A DNA stretch of 64,000 nt from assembly GCA_964602985.1 (NCBI GenBank), contig CAZRTJ010000012.1:1-64000 (forward strand), in the 5' to 3' direction. The notes under the pieces are model-generated. The model saw nothing but the letters and a program-made list of their open reading frames with translations, was not told the DNA's origin and did no database searches. This stretch comes from CAYZJB01 sp964602985. GTDB lineage: Bacteria > CLD3 > SB21. The translations under genes and the position numbers were made by a program. This document shows, piece by piece, positions 25,323-32,679 of the stretch (position 1 is the stretch's first letter; every line of letters begins with the position of its first letter).

Positions 25323-27476
25323 ATGAGCAGGATGATTTTGTTTGCGGTGTCGATGCTGCTGATGCTTCGGGGCGACGTCATTGCGCAGAAGAAGAAGGAT
25401 AAGAAAGACAAGAAGTCCGGCAATGTGCCGGAATGGATTTCCAAACCCGGCGTGTACGATGATGTGATCGTCGCCGCCGGCATCGGCGAAGGGCTCAACG
25501 AGCAAGTGGCGAAGTCGGAGGCCGATCAGAATGCCCGGAAGAAAATAGCAGACGCCATCCAGACGAATGTGCGTTCCATGACGACCAATTTTATGGAGGA
25601 GGCCAGTCAAACGGATGGAGTGACGTCCACCTCTGCCGCACAGGAGTATTTCAGTGAAATTACCCAAACACTCACCAACCTCACGTTGCAGAACGTGATG
25701 ATCGAGGAATACTATCCCCCCAAAGGGGAAAAAAGCGGGAAGAAGATCAAGTTTTACGCCAAGGCCGTCGTGAAGAAGGCGGATGTCGAAAAAGCTTTGC
25801 AAAATCAAATTTCCTCGGATGCCGCATCGAACAAGATCAAAGGCGTCAAGATGTCGGCGGACAAAGCGCTTTCGGCTCTGGACAAGGCAATCGCAAAATG
25901 GAATTCCGGAGAGTCGGGAGGCGAGGGAACGTCCGACATGGGCGTGAAGGATATGGGGAAGGATATTGGAGTCAAGAAAGATGAGGAATCGGCGAGCGGC
26001 GGTCAGGAGAAAACCAAGATTGCATATGGAGACTGGCAAAAGTCGCTGCCAAATATGCCGAAGCGCGACGGATATTATCAGGGTTTAGGGGCGATCCCGG
26101 CGTCCGGTAATCAGTCACAGGACGCGTCGAAGGCGGAAGGGGAGGCTCGTGCGATGGTCATTCGGGCAATCCGGTCCGAAATCACGAGCAAGGTGACCAA
26201 TGTGATGGAGGAAACGACCAAGAACGGGGCCACCGATTTCAGCGAGAGTTTCAACTCCGTGACGGAATCGTTTTCCCAGGAGACGTTGAAGAATCTGAAA
26301 GTCGAGTTCTACATCGACAAGAAGACAAAGAAACACTACGCGTATTGCGAAATTTCCATCGCAGAAGTGGAGCGTCAATTTGCCGAACGATTGAAGAAGG
26401 CCATCAACGTCGCCAAGACGTATTATCAGGCGGCGAAATCGGCGGAGGCCAGCGGTGATTATTACCTTGCGCTCACTCAGTATTTTGAAGGCGCCAAGGA
26501 GATCGTGATCGCCGAAGTCATCAACAAGGAGCCGATCGAAGGCGACATTGACGGTTCCGGTAAGAGCGTTTCTGTCCGCGCGACGTTTGACACGCAATTG
26601 AAGAACCTGCTGGGCAAAATGCGCGTGGAAATCGTGTCGGGAGAAGGGCAGAAGGGCGTGAAAGGCGAACCGCTGGCTCAGCCCTTGGTCGCGCGGCTTG
26701 TATACGATCGCGGCGGCAGTGTGACGCCCGTGAAGAACGCCAATCTGGCCGCATTTTCCGTGCAGCCGACCGTCGTGAAAGTGGACGAGTCGGCGAAGAC
26801 CGACGGCTCCGGTAACGTGAATTTCACGGTACACTCCGTCGAAACCGTCAATGCCAGCGGTCAGAACAAAGTTCGCATCGGCATCAACGTGCGGGAGTTC
26901 GAGGCTTTCGGTCAATATCTGGCCAACGCCGTGGGTGCGGCGAAAAATGTGTTCAAGGACTTCACGTTTACCGCCAAGGGCTCCGCGATCACTCGCATTG
27001 TCATTCTGGTGTTTGAGAACAATGTCGGGAAAGAACAGAGCGTCTCCATTGTCGAAGGCGACATCGTGAAACAGCTCGTGTCGAATAAGTTCAAAGTCAT
27101 TGACAAGAGCGAGGTGTTCAAGGCAGTGAGTCGGGAACAAGCGAAGGCGTCCGCGGAAAGCAGCAACGACGATGTCGTCTCGAACGCCCTGAAGTCGGTC
27201 GCCGATGTGCTGATCATCGGTTCTGTGAAGGCCTCGGAGTCGGAAGGCGGATCGACGAACCCGTATGGCGGCAGCAGCAATCGGAAGTCGGCGTGGGCCA
27301 GCGGCTCGGTTCGTTGCATTGATCTGGAAAACGGCAAAATCATCGCCGCTTCGGAAAAGCAGGGTGTGAAGGGCATCCAGTTGTCGTTGGAAAAAGCCGG
27401 CATCATGGCACTTCAGGAATTGAGCAAACAAACGTCGAAAGAGATCCTCGACGGATTGAATGCGGCATTGAAATAA
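25323..27476 (+). CDS. Exported protein D: two LPP20 modules, Ig-like domain, CsgG/TolB-like domain
   Basis: 717 aa. Signal peptide ends ...RGDVIA, then Gln and a Lys-rich stretch. Residues about 34-200 are an LPP20 module very like proteins A and B (ISKPGVYDDVIVAAGIGEG, MTTNFMEEAS, ALSALDKAIAKW). About 234-350 is a second module (DWQKSLPNMPKRDGYYQGLG). A helical hairpin (about 360-400) follows, then a beta-rich Ig-like part (about 415-545) and a CsgG/FlgT-C/TolB-like C-terminus (RIVILVFENNVG, KFKVIDKSEVFKAVSR, ADVLIIGSVKASES). The order LPP20 then TolB-like recalls FlgT of the Vibrio flagellar H ring. TTAGGAGG precedes the ATG. Confidence 0.8.
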   Translation: MSRMILFAVSMLLMLRGDVIAQKKKDKKDKKSGNVPEWISKPGVYDDVIVAAGIGEGLNEQVAKSEADQNARKKIADAIQTNVRSMTTNFMEEASQTDGVTSTSAAQEYFSEITQTLTNLTLQNVMIEEYYPPKGEKSGKKIKFYAKAVVKKADVEKALQNQISSDAASNKIKGVKMSADKALSALDKAIAKWNSGESGGEGTSDMGVKDMGKDIGVKKDEESASGGQEKTKIAYGDWQKSLPNMPKRDGYYQGLGAIPASGNQSQDASKAEGEARAMVIRAIRSEITSKVTNVMEETTKNGATDFSESFNSVTESFSQETLKNLKVEFYIDKKTKKHYAYCEISIAEVERQFAERLKKAINVAKTYYQAAKSAEASGDYYLALTQYFEGAKEIVIAEVINKEPIEGDIDGSGKSVSVRATFDTQLKNLLGKMRVEIVSGEGQKGVKGEPLAQPLVARLVYDRGGSVTPVKNANLAAFSVQPTVVKVDESAKTDGSGNVNFTVHSVETVNASGQNKVRIGINVREFEAFGQYLANAVGAAKNVFKDFTFTAKGSAITRIVILVFENNVGKEQSVSIVEGDIVKQLVSNKFKVIDKSEVFKAVSREQAKASAESSNDDVVSNALKSVADVLIIGSVKASESEGGSTNPYGGSSNRKSAWASGSVRCIDLENGKIIAASEKQGVKGIQLSLEKAGIMALQELSKQTSKEILDGLNAALK

Positions 27477-27486
27477 GGACGATACC

Positions 27487-28077
27487 ATGAAACGCACATT
27501 GCTTGTTCTCTTGAGCGCGGCTGTCTGGATGGGTTGTCCATCCAAGACCGATCCGAAAAAGGACGATCCCGTGAAGAAAGACTCCCTGGAAAAGGAGATT
27601 CCAAAGATCAGCGAATCTGAAGAGGCGACATCGCTGGAAGAGCTGGTGTATGATGCCGAGGGCGCGTCGATCCTGAAGAAGGAATCGTTGGCGAAGTCTC
27701 AGGCCGAGCACAAGGCGCGGGTAGAACTGGTCGGGGTCCTGGCGCGTGAGGCGGTGAATATGATGCAGGCCTTTGCGGTGGCCCATCCGACGGTGATCCA
27801 GACGTCGGATACGGCGGCGTTTGGCATCAAAGTCAAGGCGGCCATGGAAAAGGAAACCACGCTGAAGGGCAGTCAGATCGGTGAATACGATCAACGGGGT
27901 GATTCGACAATCGCCAGCGTCGAGATTGCTTTGATGAGCGGATATGATGTGATCGAAGCCGCCCTGGTGCAGGTGGGTGCAAAAGAAAAATACATTGCCG
28001 ATGCGGAGGGTTTCCGGAAAGCGTTTCGGGAGTTCTTCCTGTCCGAGAAGAAAAAGTTGGTTACCCGACCGTCCTAA
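27487..28077 (+). CDS. Divergent LPP20-like lipoprotein E
   Basis: 196 aa. Lipobox AVWMGC at residues about 12-17, then a Lys/Asp/Glu-rich linker of about 35 residues. The body keeps LPP20-like features (SLAKSQAEHKARVELVGVLA helix; ETTLKGSQIGEYDQ strand; ASVEIALMSGYDVIEA) but lacks the EEYWPP and ALSALDKAIAKW motifs. Ten bp after protein D, so same operon. Function unknown. Confidence 0.72.
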   Translation: MKRTLLVLLSAAVWMGCPSKTDPKKDDPVKKDSLEKEIPKISESEEATSLEELVYDAEGASILKKESLAKSQAEHKARVELVGVLAREAVNMMQAFAVAHPTVIQTSDTAAFGIKVKAAMEKETTLKGSQIGEYDQRGDSTIASVEIALMSGYDVIEAALVQVGAKEKYIADAEGFRKAFREFFLSEKKKLVTRPS

Positions 28078-28116
28078 CTCGGATGAATGGGCGATTTTGA
28101 AACCAAGGAACGGGTC

Positions 28117-30483
28117 ATGAAACTACGGATATTTTTGTTGGTTGCCTCGATGGCAACGTCATCTTGGGCACAAACGGACTCCTTTGCCAAAGGCGAAGCA
28201 GCGTTTAAGGAAGGGCGGTACGAAGAAGCGCTCACCGCATTTCAGTCGGTGATTTCGACCTCCACCAAGAAGAGTCAAAAGGCTGACGCCCATAACTACT
28301 CGGGCATGATTCTTCAGCGGCTGAATCAACACGACAAAGCGGCTCCGAATTTTCAGTTGGCGGCGAAGTACTATACCGAGCTTAAGAATACCTCCGGTAC
28401 GGCGAGCGCATTTGCGAATTGGGGAATTTCGGCTTTCCGGATTCGCGAAGCCGAGGTGAAGAAGGCGGGGAAGAGAATCTCGCTGGAAGACATCGGGCAA
28501 ATTTTGGCCTTTCATCTGAAGGCCAAGCAACTGCACGAACAAATTCCAGACAAGATCGGAACGGGAGACGATCTGAACAATATCTCGACCATGTATTTTG
28601 AAGCCGGATTCTATCAGGAAGCCTCCGATTATCTGAATCAAGCCATGAAGTTGCATCAGGAAATGAACTACAAGGGCGGTTTGGCAACGGACCTGGCAAA
28701 CATGGGGCGCATCTATTATAAGACCGACGATGACGCCAACGCCGTGAAGTACTATGAAAAGGCAGCCGCGCTTTTTGACGACATCGGGGATCGCGAAGGC
28801 GCCTGGCAGACGTATTCCTTTGTGGGGATCATTTACGAAACGTTTGCCCGGCAAAGCGAGATCCGCAAGGATGCAGACGGAGCGGCGAAGAACCGGCAGA
28901 AGGCCATCGCGGCGTGGAAGAAGGCCGTCGATCACATTGAAGCGTTGAAGGGTAGTTTTACCAACAAAGAGTACTACGAATCGTTCCTGCAGAACAAGAT
29001 TCCCGTGTACAAGCGGCTGATTTCCGCTCTGAAGAAAGCGGGGAACGTGCAGGAAGCGTTCACGTACATCGAGCGCTCCAAGGCGAAGTTGTCGAATGAT
29101 GTCATCGCGGCCCAGAAGATCCAGGTGACGAACAAGGAAGAGCAGAAGCAGCTGGACAAAGTTCAGGAATTACAGAAGAAAAATGAAGACATCGAAAAGC
29201 AACTGGCGGAAGAAAAGGCCAAGCCTCTCGAGAAACAGGACAAGGCCAAGATCGACAACCTGAGTCAGACGCTCACGAAGAATCAGGGCGATTTCAATGC
29301 GCTGATGATCGACCTGGAGACGAAGTATCCGAATATCTACCAGGTGATCAAGGTCGATCCAATCCAGCTGGCGGATTTGCAGAAGCAGTTGGCGGATGAT
29401 GTCGTTCTGCTGGAATATTTTCCTGCGGAAGATGCGCTTTACATTTTCATGATTACGCGGGACCAGATCGAGGCCAAGACGGTGCCGGTCACGAGCATGG
29501 AGTTGGATTCGCTGGTCAACAAGTATCGGTATTATGTGAGCGACGCGACGTCGCTGATGAAACGCGGCCGTTTTGACACCAAGATGAAGGACTGGAAGGC
29601 GGGAGGGGACCAGCGTTTCTACGATCGCCATGCGAAACCGCTGCGGGACATCATGGTGAAACTGTACGACTATCTGATTCTGCCGGTTTGGGATAATATC
29701 AAGAGCGACAAGATCAAGAACGTCACGGTGATTCCGGCGGCAAGTTTGTACTACGTGCCCTTCCAGTGTCTGGCTTCGGAAACGGAGGACGGGGACATCT
29801 CCTTCCTGATCGAAAAGAAGGCGGTGAATTATCTGACCGCGGCGACCTTGATGGACTTGGTGTCGAAGAAGAAGCAGGGGAAGGTCAACAACGTGCTCGT
29901 ATTCGGGAATCCGGATGGCAGTTTGCCGGGCGCGGAGGAGGAAGCCAAGGTGATCAAGGCGGCCTTCAGCAGCGCGGCGCTGTATCAGAATCAGGATGCG
30001 ACCAAGGACAAGGCCAAAGAAAAGGCCGGACTGTTTGAGGTCGTTCACTTTGCCACGCACGGGTTTCTCTCGAGCGATGAACCGCAGAAGTCCTTCCTGC
30101 TGATGGCGCCCAACTCGGCCAAAGGCGAGGACGACAAGTTTACCATCAGCGAAATTTTGAAATTGCCGCTGAAAGATCGCAATGAACTGATCGTTCTTTC
30201 GGCTTGCAACACGTCGATGGGGAAGAGCGCCACGGGTGTTGAATTGATCTCGTTGTCCCGCGCGTTCGCGGTGGCCGGAGCGCCTACCACAGTGGCGACG
30301 CTATGGCCGGTGGACGACGAATCGACAAAAATCATCATGATCCATTTCTACGACGGATTGAAAAAAGGATTGCCGAAAGCCGAGGCCCTGCGCCAGGCGC
30401 AGATCGCCCTGATCCGAAAAGGGGATTTCCATATTCATCCGTTCTTCTGGGCCCCGTACGTGATGATTGGGAATCCTCAATAA
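28117..30483 (+). CDS. Secreted TPR-CHAT protease-like protein
   Basis: 788 aa. Signal peptide ends ...TSSWAQ. About residues 20-300 are TPR repeats (FKEGRYEEALTAFQSV, YYEKAAALFDDIGDREGAW), about 335-395 a Lys/Glu-rich coiled coil, about 500-788 a CHAT domain. The caspase-like dyad is intact: His648 in VVHFATHGFLS and Cys697 in IVLSACNTSMG, followed by SLSRAFAVAGAPTTVATLWPVDD. CHAT proteases (separase/caspase clan) are usually cytoplasmic; this one is predicted to be exported. AAGGA precedes ATG 28117; a longer frame (28087) would hide the signal peptide. Neighbouring LPP20 proteins are candidate substrates or scaffold (inference). Confidence 0.88.
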   Translation: MKLRIFLLVASMATSSWAQTDSFAKGEAAFKEGRYEEALTAFQSVISTSTKKSQKADAHNYSGMILQRLNQHDKAAPNFQLAAKYYTELKNTSGTASAFANWGISAFRIREAEVKKAGKRISLEDIGQILAFHLKAKQLHEQIPDKIGTGDDLNNISTMYFEAGFYQEASDYLNQAMKLHQEMNYKGGLATDLANMGRIYYKTDDDANAVKYYEKAAALFDDIGDREGAWQTYSFVGIIYETFARQSEIRKDADGAAKNRQKAIAAWKKAVDHIEALKGSFTNKEYYESFLQNKIPVYKRLISALKKAGNVQEAFTYIERSKAKLSNDVIAAQKIQVTNKEEQKQLDKVQELQKKNEDIEKQLAEEKAKPLEKQDKAKIDNLSQTLTKNQGDFNALMIDLETKYPNIYQVIKVDPIQLADLQKQLADDVVLLEYFPAEDALYIFMITRDQIEAKTVPVTSMELDSLVNKYRYYVSDATSLMKRGRFDTKMKDWKAGGDQRFYDRHAKPLRDIMVKLYDYLILPVWDNIKSDKIKNVTVIPAASLYYVPFQCLASETEDGDISFLIEKKAVNYLTAATLMDLVSKKKQGKVNNVLVFGNPDGSLPGAEEEAKVIKAAFSSAALYQNQDATKDKAKEKAGLFEVVHFATHGFLSSDEPQKSFLLMAPNSAKGEDDKFTISEILKLPLKDRNELIVLSACNTSMGKSATGVELISLSRAFAVAGAPTTVATLWPVDDESTKIIMIHFYDGLKKGLPKAEALRQAQIALIRKGDFHIHPFFWAPYVMIGNPQ

Positions 30484-30508
30484 TTCGTCGAGTGGCCGGA
30501 GAGTTTCA

Positions 30509-30540
30509 AAAGGGCTGGCAATCAGCCCTTTCCTTTTTTC
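30509..30540 (+). terminator. Intrinsic terminator after the TPR-CHAT gene
   Basis: Perfect stem AAAGGGCTG / CAGCCCTTT (30509-30517 and 30523-30531), 5-nt loop, then a T-rich tail (CCTTTTTTC). It would separate, at least partly, the CHAT gene from the TPR gene at 30590. Confidence 0.82.
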
Positions 30541-30589
30541 CGGCAAATTTGCAAGTTGTCCGCCACCTGCTACAACGAAGGAGGTAGTC

Positions 30590-31966
30590 ATGAGTCGAAT
30601 GATTTTCTTGTTGGCGCTGGGTTGCTCCGGCGCGTTTGGCCAGAGCAAATTGGCCGTGATGCCATTTGAGAACAAAGGCAATGGTCCGGAGTGGATGCAG
30701 TACGGAATTCCGCACACACTGATTGAAGCGTTTCGGGCAACCGCGAAGGTCGACCCGATTTCTCTGGATGAAGTAAATCGGGCGGCGACCGATATCGATA
30801 TTCGCCCGCGATCGTTGTTTGAGGGGATCGTCACGCCGGGGTTTCTCCGCTACGCCGCGGACTGGGGCACGGATTACATCATCGTCGGTCAGTATGGCGC
30901 ACTGGACGATTCGCTCTGGATCAGTTTCCGTATCGCAATTCTATCAAAGAAAGCCTTCACACCGATCGCTTCCGCCGGCGGACGGTTTGGAAAATTCACG
31001 GAATTCTTCGTGACGGCATTGCGGCTGGAAGAGAAAGTCTTTTCAGAATTCATCCTGCAGACGGACAAACCGCTGGATCGAGGGGATCTGACAAAGATGA
31101 ATGACCGCACGAGGGCGCTGGTGGCCGACTACGAGGGACTGCAGGCGTATCTGCAGAGCTGGATGGCGCTCCAGTCGTATGAAAAGGGATTGCGCGATGC
31201 GGAAAAATCAAAGTGGGACGACGCGATCGAGGCGTTTCAAAGGACCGTTCGTCTGGACGCCGCCGGGACGCTCAACGCCCGTGTGAATCTCTCGAAGTCG
31301 TATGTGATGCGGGCGAACGTCCGCGCGACGGAAAAACCGGATGAAGCGCTGGCCGATCTGCAGGAAGCGATCCGTCTGGATTCGACCAATGCGGAAGCGT
31401 GTTACAATGCGGGGAACCTGTACAAACAACAATCGAAATGGGACGAGGCGCTGGAGCAATACGCTCGTGCCCTCGCCCGGAAATCGGACTACTTTGAAGC
31501 GCACGTGAATACCGGGTTTGTCCTCCTTCAGCAGGGTCGTGCGAGCGAATCGGTAGCCGCGTATGAGGCGGCGGTAAAAATTCGGGATGACAACGCGTCG
31601 GTGCATTTCTTTCTGGGAGGTGCGCACGATCTGGCAGGAAATATCCCAGCCGCGAAGACCAGCTATCAACGTGCGCTTGCATTGGACTCGTCGCTCGGCG
31701 ATGCTCATTTGAACATTGGAATCCTGTATTCCATGGAAAAGAACACAGCTCTTGCAAAGAGCCATTACACCAAGGCGCTGACATACAGTCCGAATTCCGC
31801 TCTTGCGCATCGGAATCTGGGGATTCTTTTGATGAATGACAAAAAAGAAGCGAAACAAGCGATCTATCATCTGGAAAAGACGCTGGAAATCGATCTGCAT
31901 CAGGACGACGCGGACGTGATTCGCAAGAACATTGCGATTCTGAAGAAGAGGGTGAAGAAGAAGTAA
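30590..31966 (+). CDS. Exported TolB-like/TPR protein
   Basis: 458 aa. Signal peptide ends ...CSGAFGQ. About residues 18-130 resemble the TolB N-terminal / FlgO / CsgG-like fold (KLAVMPFENKGNGPEWMQYG, then WGTDYIIVGQYGALDDSLWI). From about 180 to 450 there are at least six TPR units (AIEAFQRTVRLDAAG, ALEQYARALARKSDYFEAHV, AHRNLGILLMNDKKEAKQAI). Probably periplasmic, recruiting or organising partners. AAGGAGG before the ATG is very strong. Its TAA abuts the convergent lipoprotein stop (TAATTA). Confidence 0.82.
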   Translation: MSRMIFLLALGCSGAFGQSKLAVMPFENKGNGPEWMQYGIPHTLIEAFRATAKVDPISLDEVNRAATDIDIRPRSLFEGIVTPGFLRYAADWGTDYIIVGQYGALDDSLWISFRIAILSKKAFTPIASAGGRFGKFTEFFVTALRLEEKVFSEFILQTDKPLDRGDLTKMNDRTRALVADYEGLQAYLQSWMALQSYEKGLRDAEKSKWDDAIEAFQRTVRLDAAGTLNARVNLSKSYVMRANVRATEKPDEALADLQEAIRLDSTNAEACYNAGNLYKQQSKWDEALEQYARALARKSDYFEAHVNTGFVLLQQGRASESVAAYEAAVKIRDDNASVHFFLGGAHDLAGNIPAAKTSYQRALALDSSLGDAHLNIGILYSMEKNTALAKSHYTKALTYSPNSALAHRNLGILLMNDKKEAKQAIYHLEKTLEIDLHQDDADVIRKNIAILKKRVKKK

Positions 31967-32662
31967 TTACGGCAGGTGAATGCTTGCCGTCTTCTCCAGT
32001 ACGCTGCCGCATACGCCGTAGGCATTGTCGATGCCTGACTGCTCAGTCAGTTTGAGCACGAACTGAGCGTAATGGTCATCGCACGCCGAGATGGTAACGG
32101 TGTGAATTCCCGGCGTAAAACCGTCTCCCGGATAATAGAAAACCGTGGTGTCCGACGTGATGTATTCTGCATCCGCGACCTTGACGATATATAGGGATGC
32201 ACGTGCGGAGGTCCAGTAGATCCGCCGTCCTTCATTACGGATCTGGAAGTCGTCGGGTGCTCGAGTTTGTCCGGTAATTAACCGTTCACCAGCCTGAATC
32301 CTCAGTCCGTACTCTCGTCCCGGTTGTAAAGTCAGTCCGTCTCGATAGTAGTTGTAGAATTCGATCCAGCGCTGTGCCGTACCGGCAAAGTGAATGGAAT
32401 CCTGGGACAATTCCTGAAACGCGAAAGAATCAACCTCCACCTGCGCTCCGGACACGAAGTTCAGTCGAAAGGAATCGACGTGTGCCACGGTTGTGATCAG
32501 GATACGTTGGCGCGATTGCCCAAATACAAGCACCGCGTTGACGGCAAGGTCATCCGGTGGAGTGTGCTTGGACGGTTCGAAGTCAAATTCACACCCGCTC
32601 CCAAGCAGAAACACAATAACTGCTACCCAGGATTTGCCAGCGAGAGTTGCTTCGGATTTCAT
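31967..32662 (-). CDS. DUF4249-like lipoprotein, TonB-receptor partner
   Basis: 231 aa. Lipobox LLGSGC at residues about 19-24, then a beta-rich Ig-like fold (AVNAVLVFGQSRQRILITTVAHVD is its opening; LQPGREYGLRIQAGE; GIHTVTISACDDHYAQFVLK). Gene order (17 bp after a TonB receptor) and fold match the DUF4249-type partners of Bacteroidota TonB receptors, thought to be surface or periplasmic ligand-binding lipoproteins. Shorter than typical DUF4249 proteins. The start at 32662 is chosen for AGGA and the signal; the open frame extends into the receptor gene. Confidence 0.75.
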   Translation of the reverse strand: MKSEATLAGKSWVAVIVFLLGSGCEFDFEPSKHTPPDDLAVNAVLVFGQSRQRILITTVAHVDSFRLNFVSGAQVEVDSFAFQELSQDSIHFAGTAQRWIEFYNYYRDGLTLQPGREYGLRIQAGERLITGQTRAPDDFQIRNEGRRIYWTSARASLYIVKVADAEYITSDTTVFYYPGDGFTPGIHTVTISACDDHYAQFVLKLTEQSGIDNAYGVCGSVLEKTASIHLP

Positions 32663-32679
32663 GTTCCTGCCTATCGAGA

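Noticed and set aside
26115..27545. 476-codon minus-strand frame over the CsgG-like protein gene
   Set aside because: Antisense shadow; the plus-strand frame has domain structure and a ribosome site.
22225..31966. LPP20 cluster as a flagellar FlgOPT locus
   Set aside because: No flagellar hook, ring, motor or export gene occurs in the window; the likeness is in fold and domain order only.
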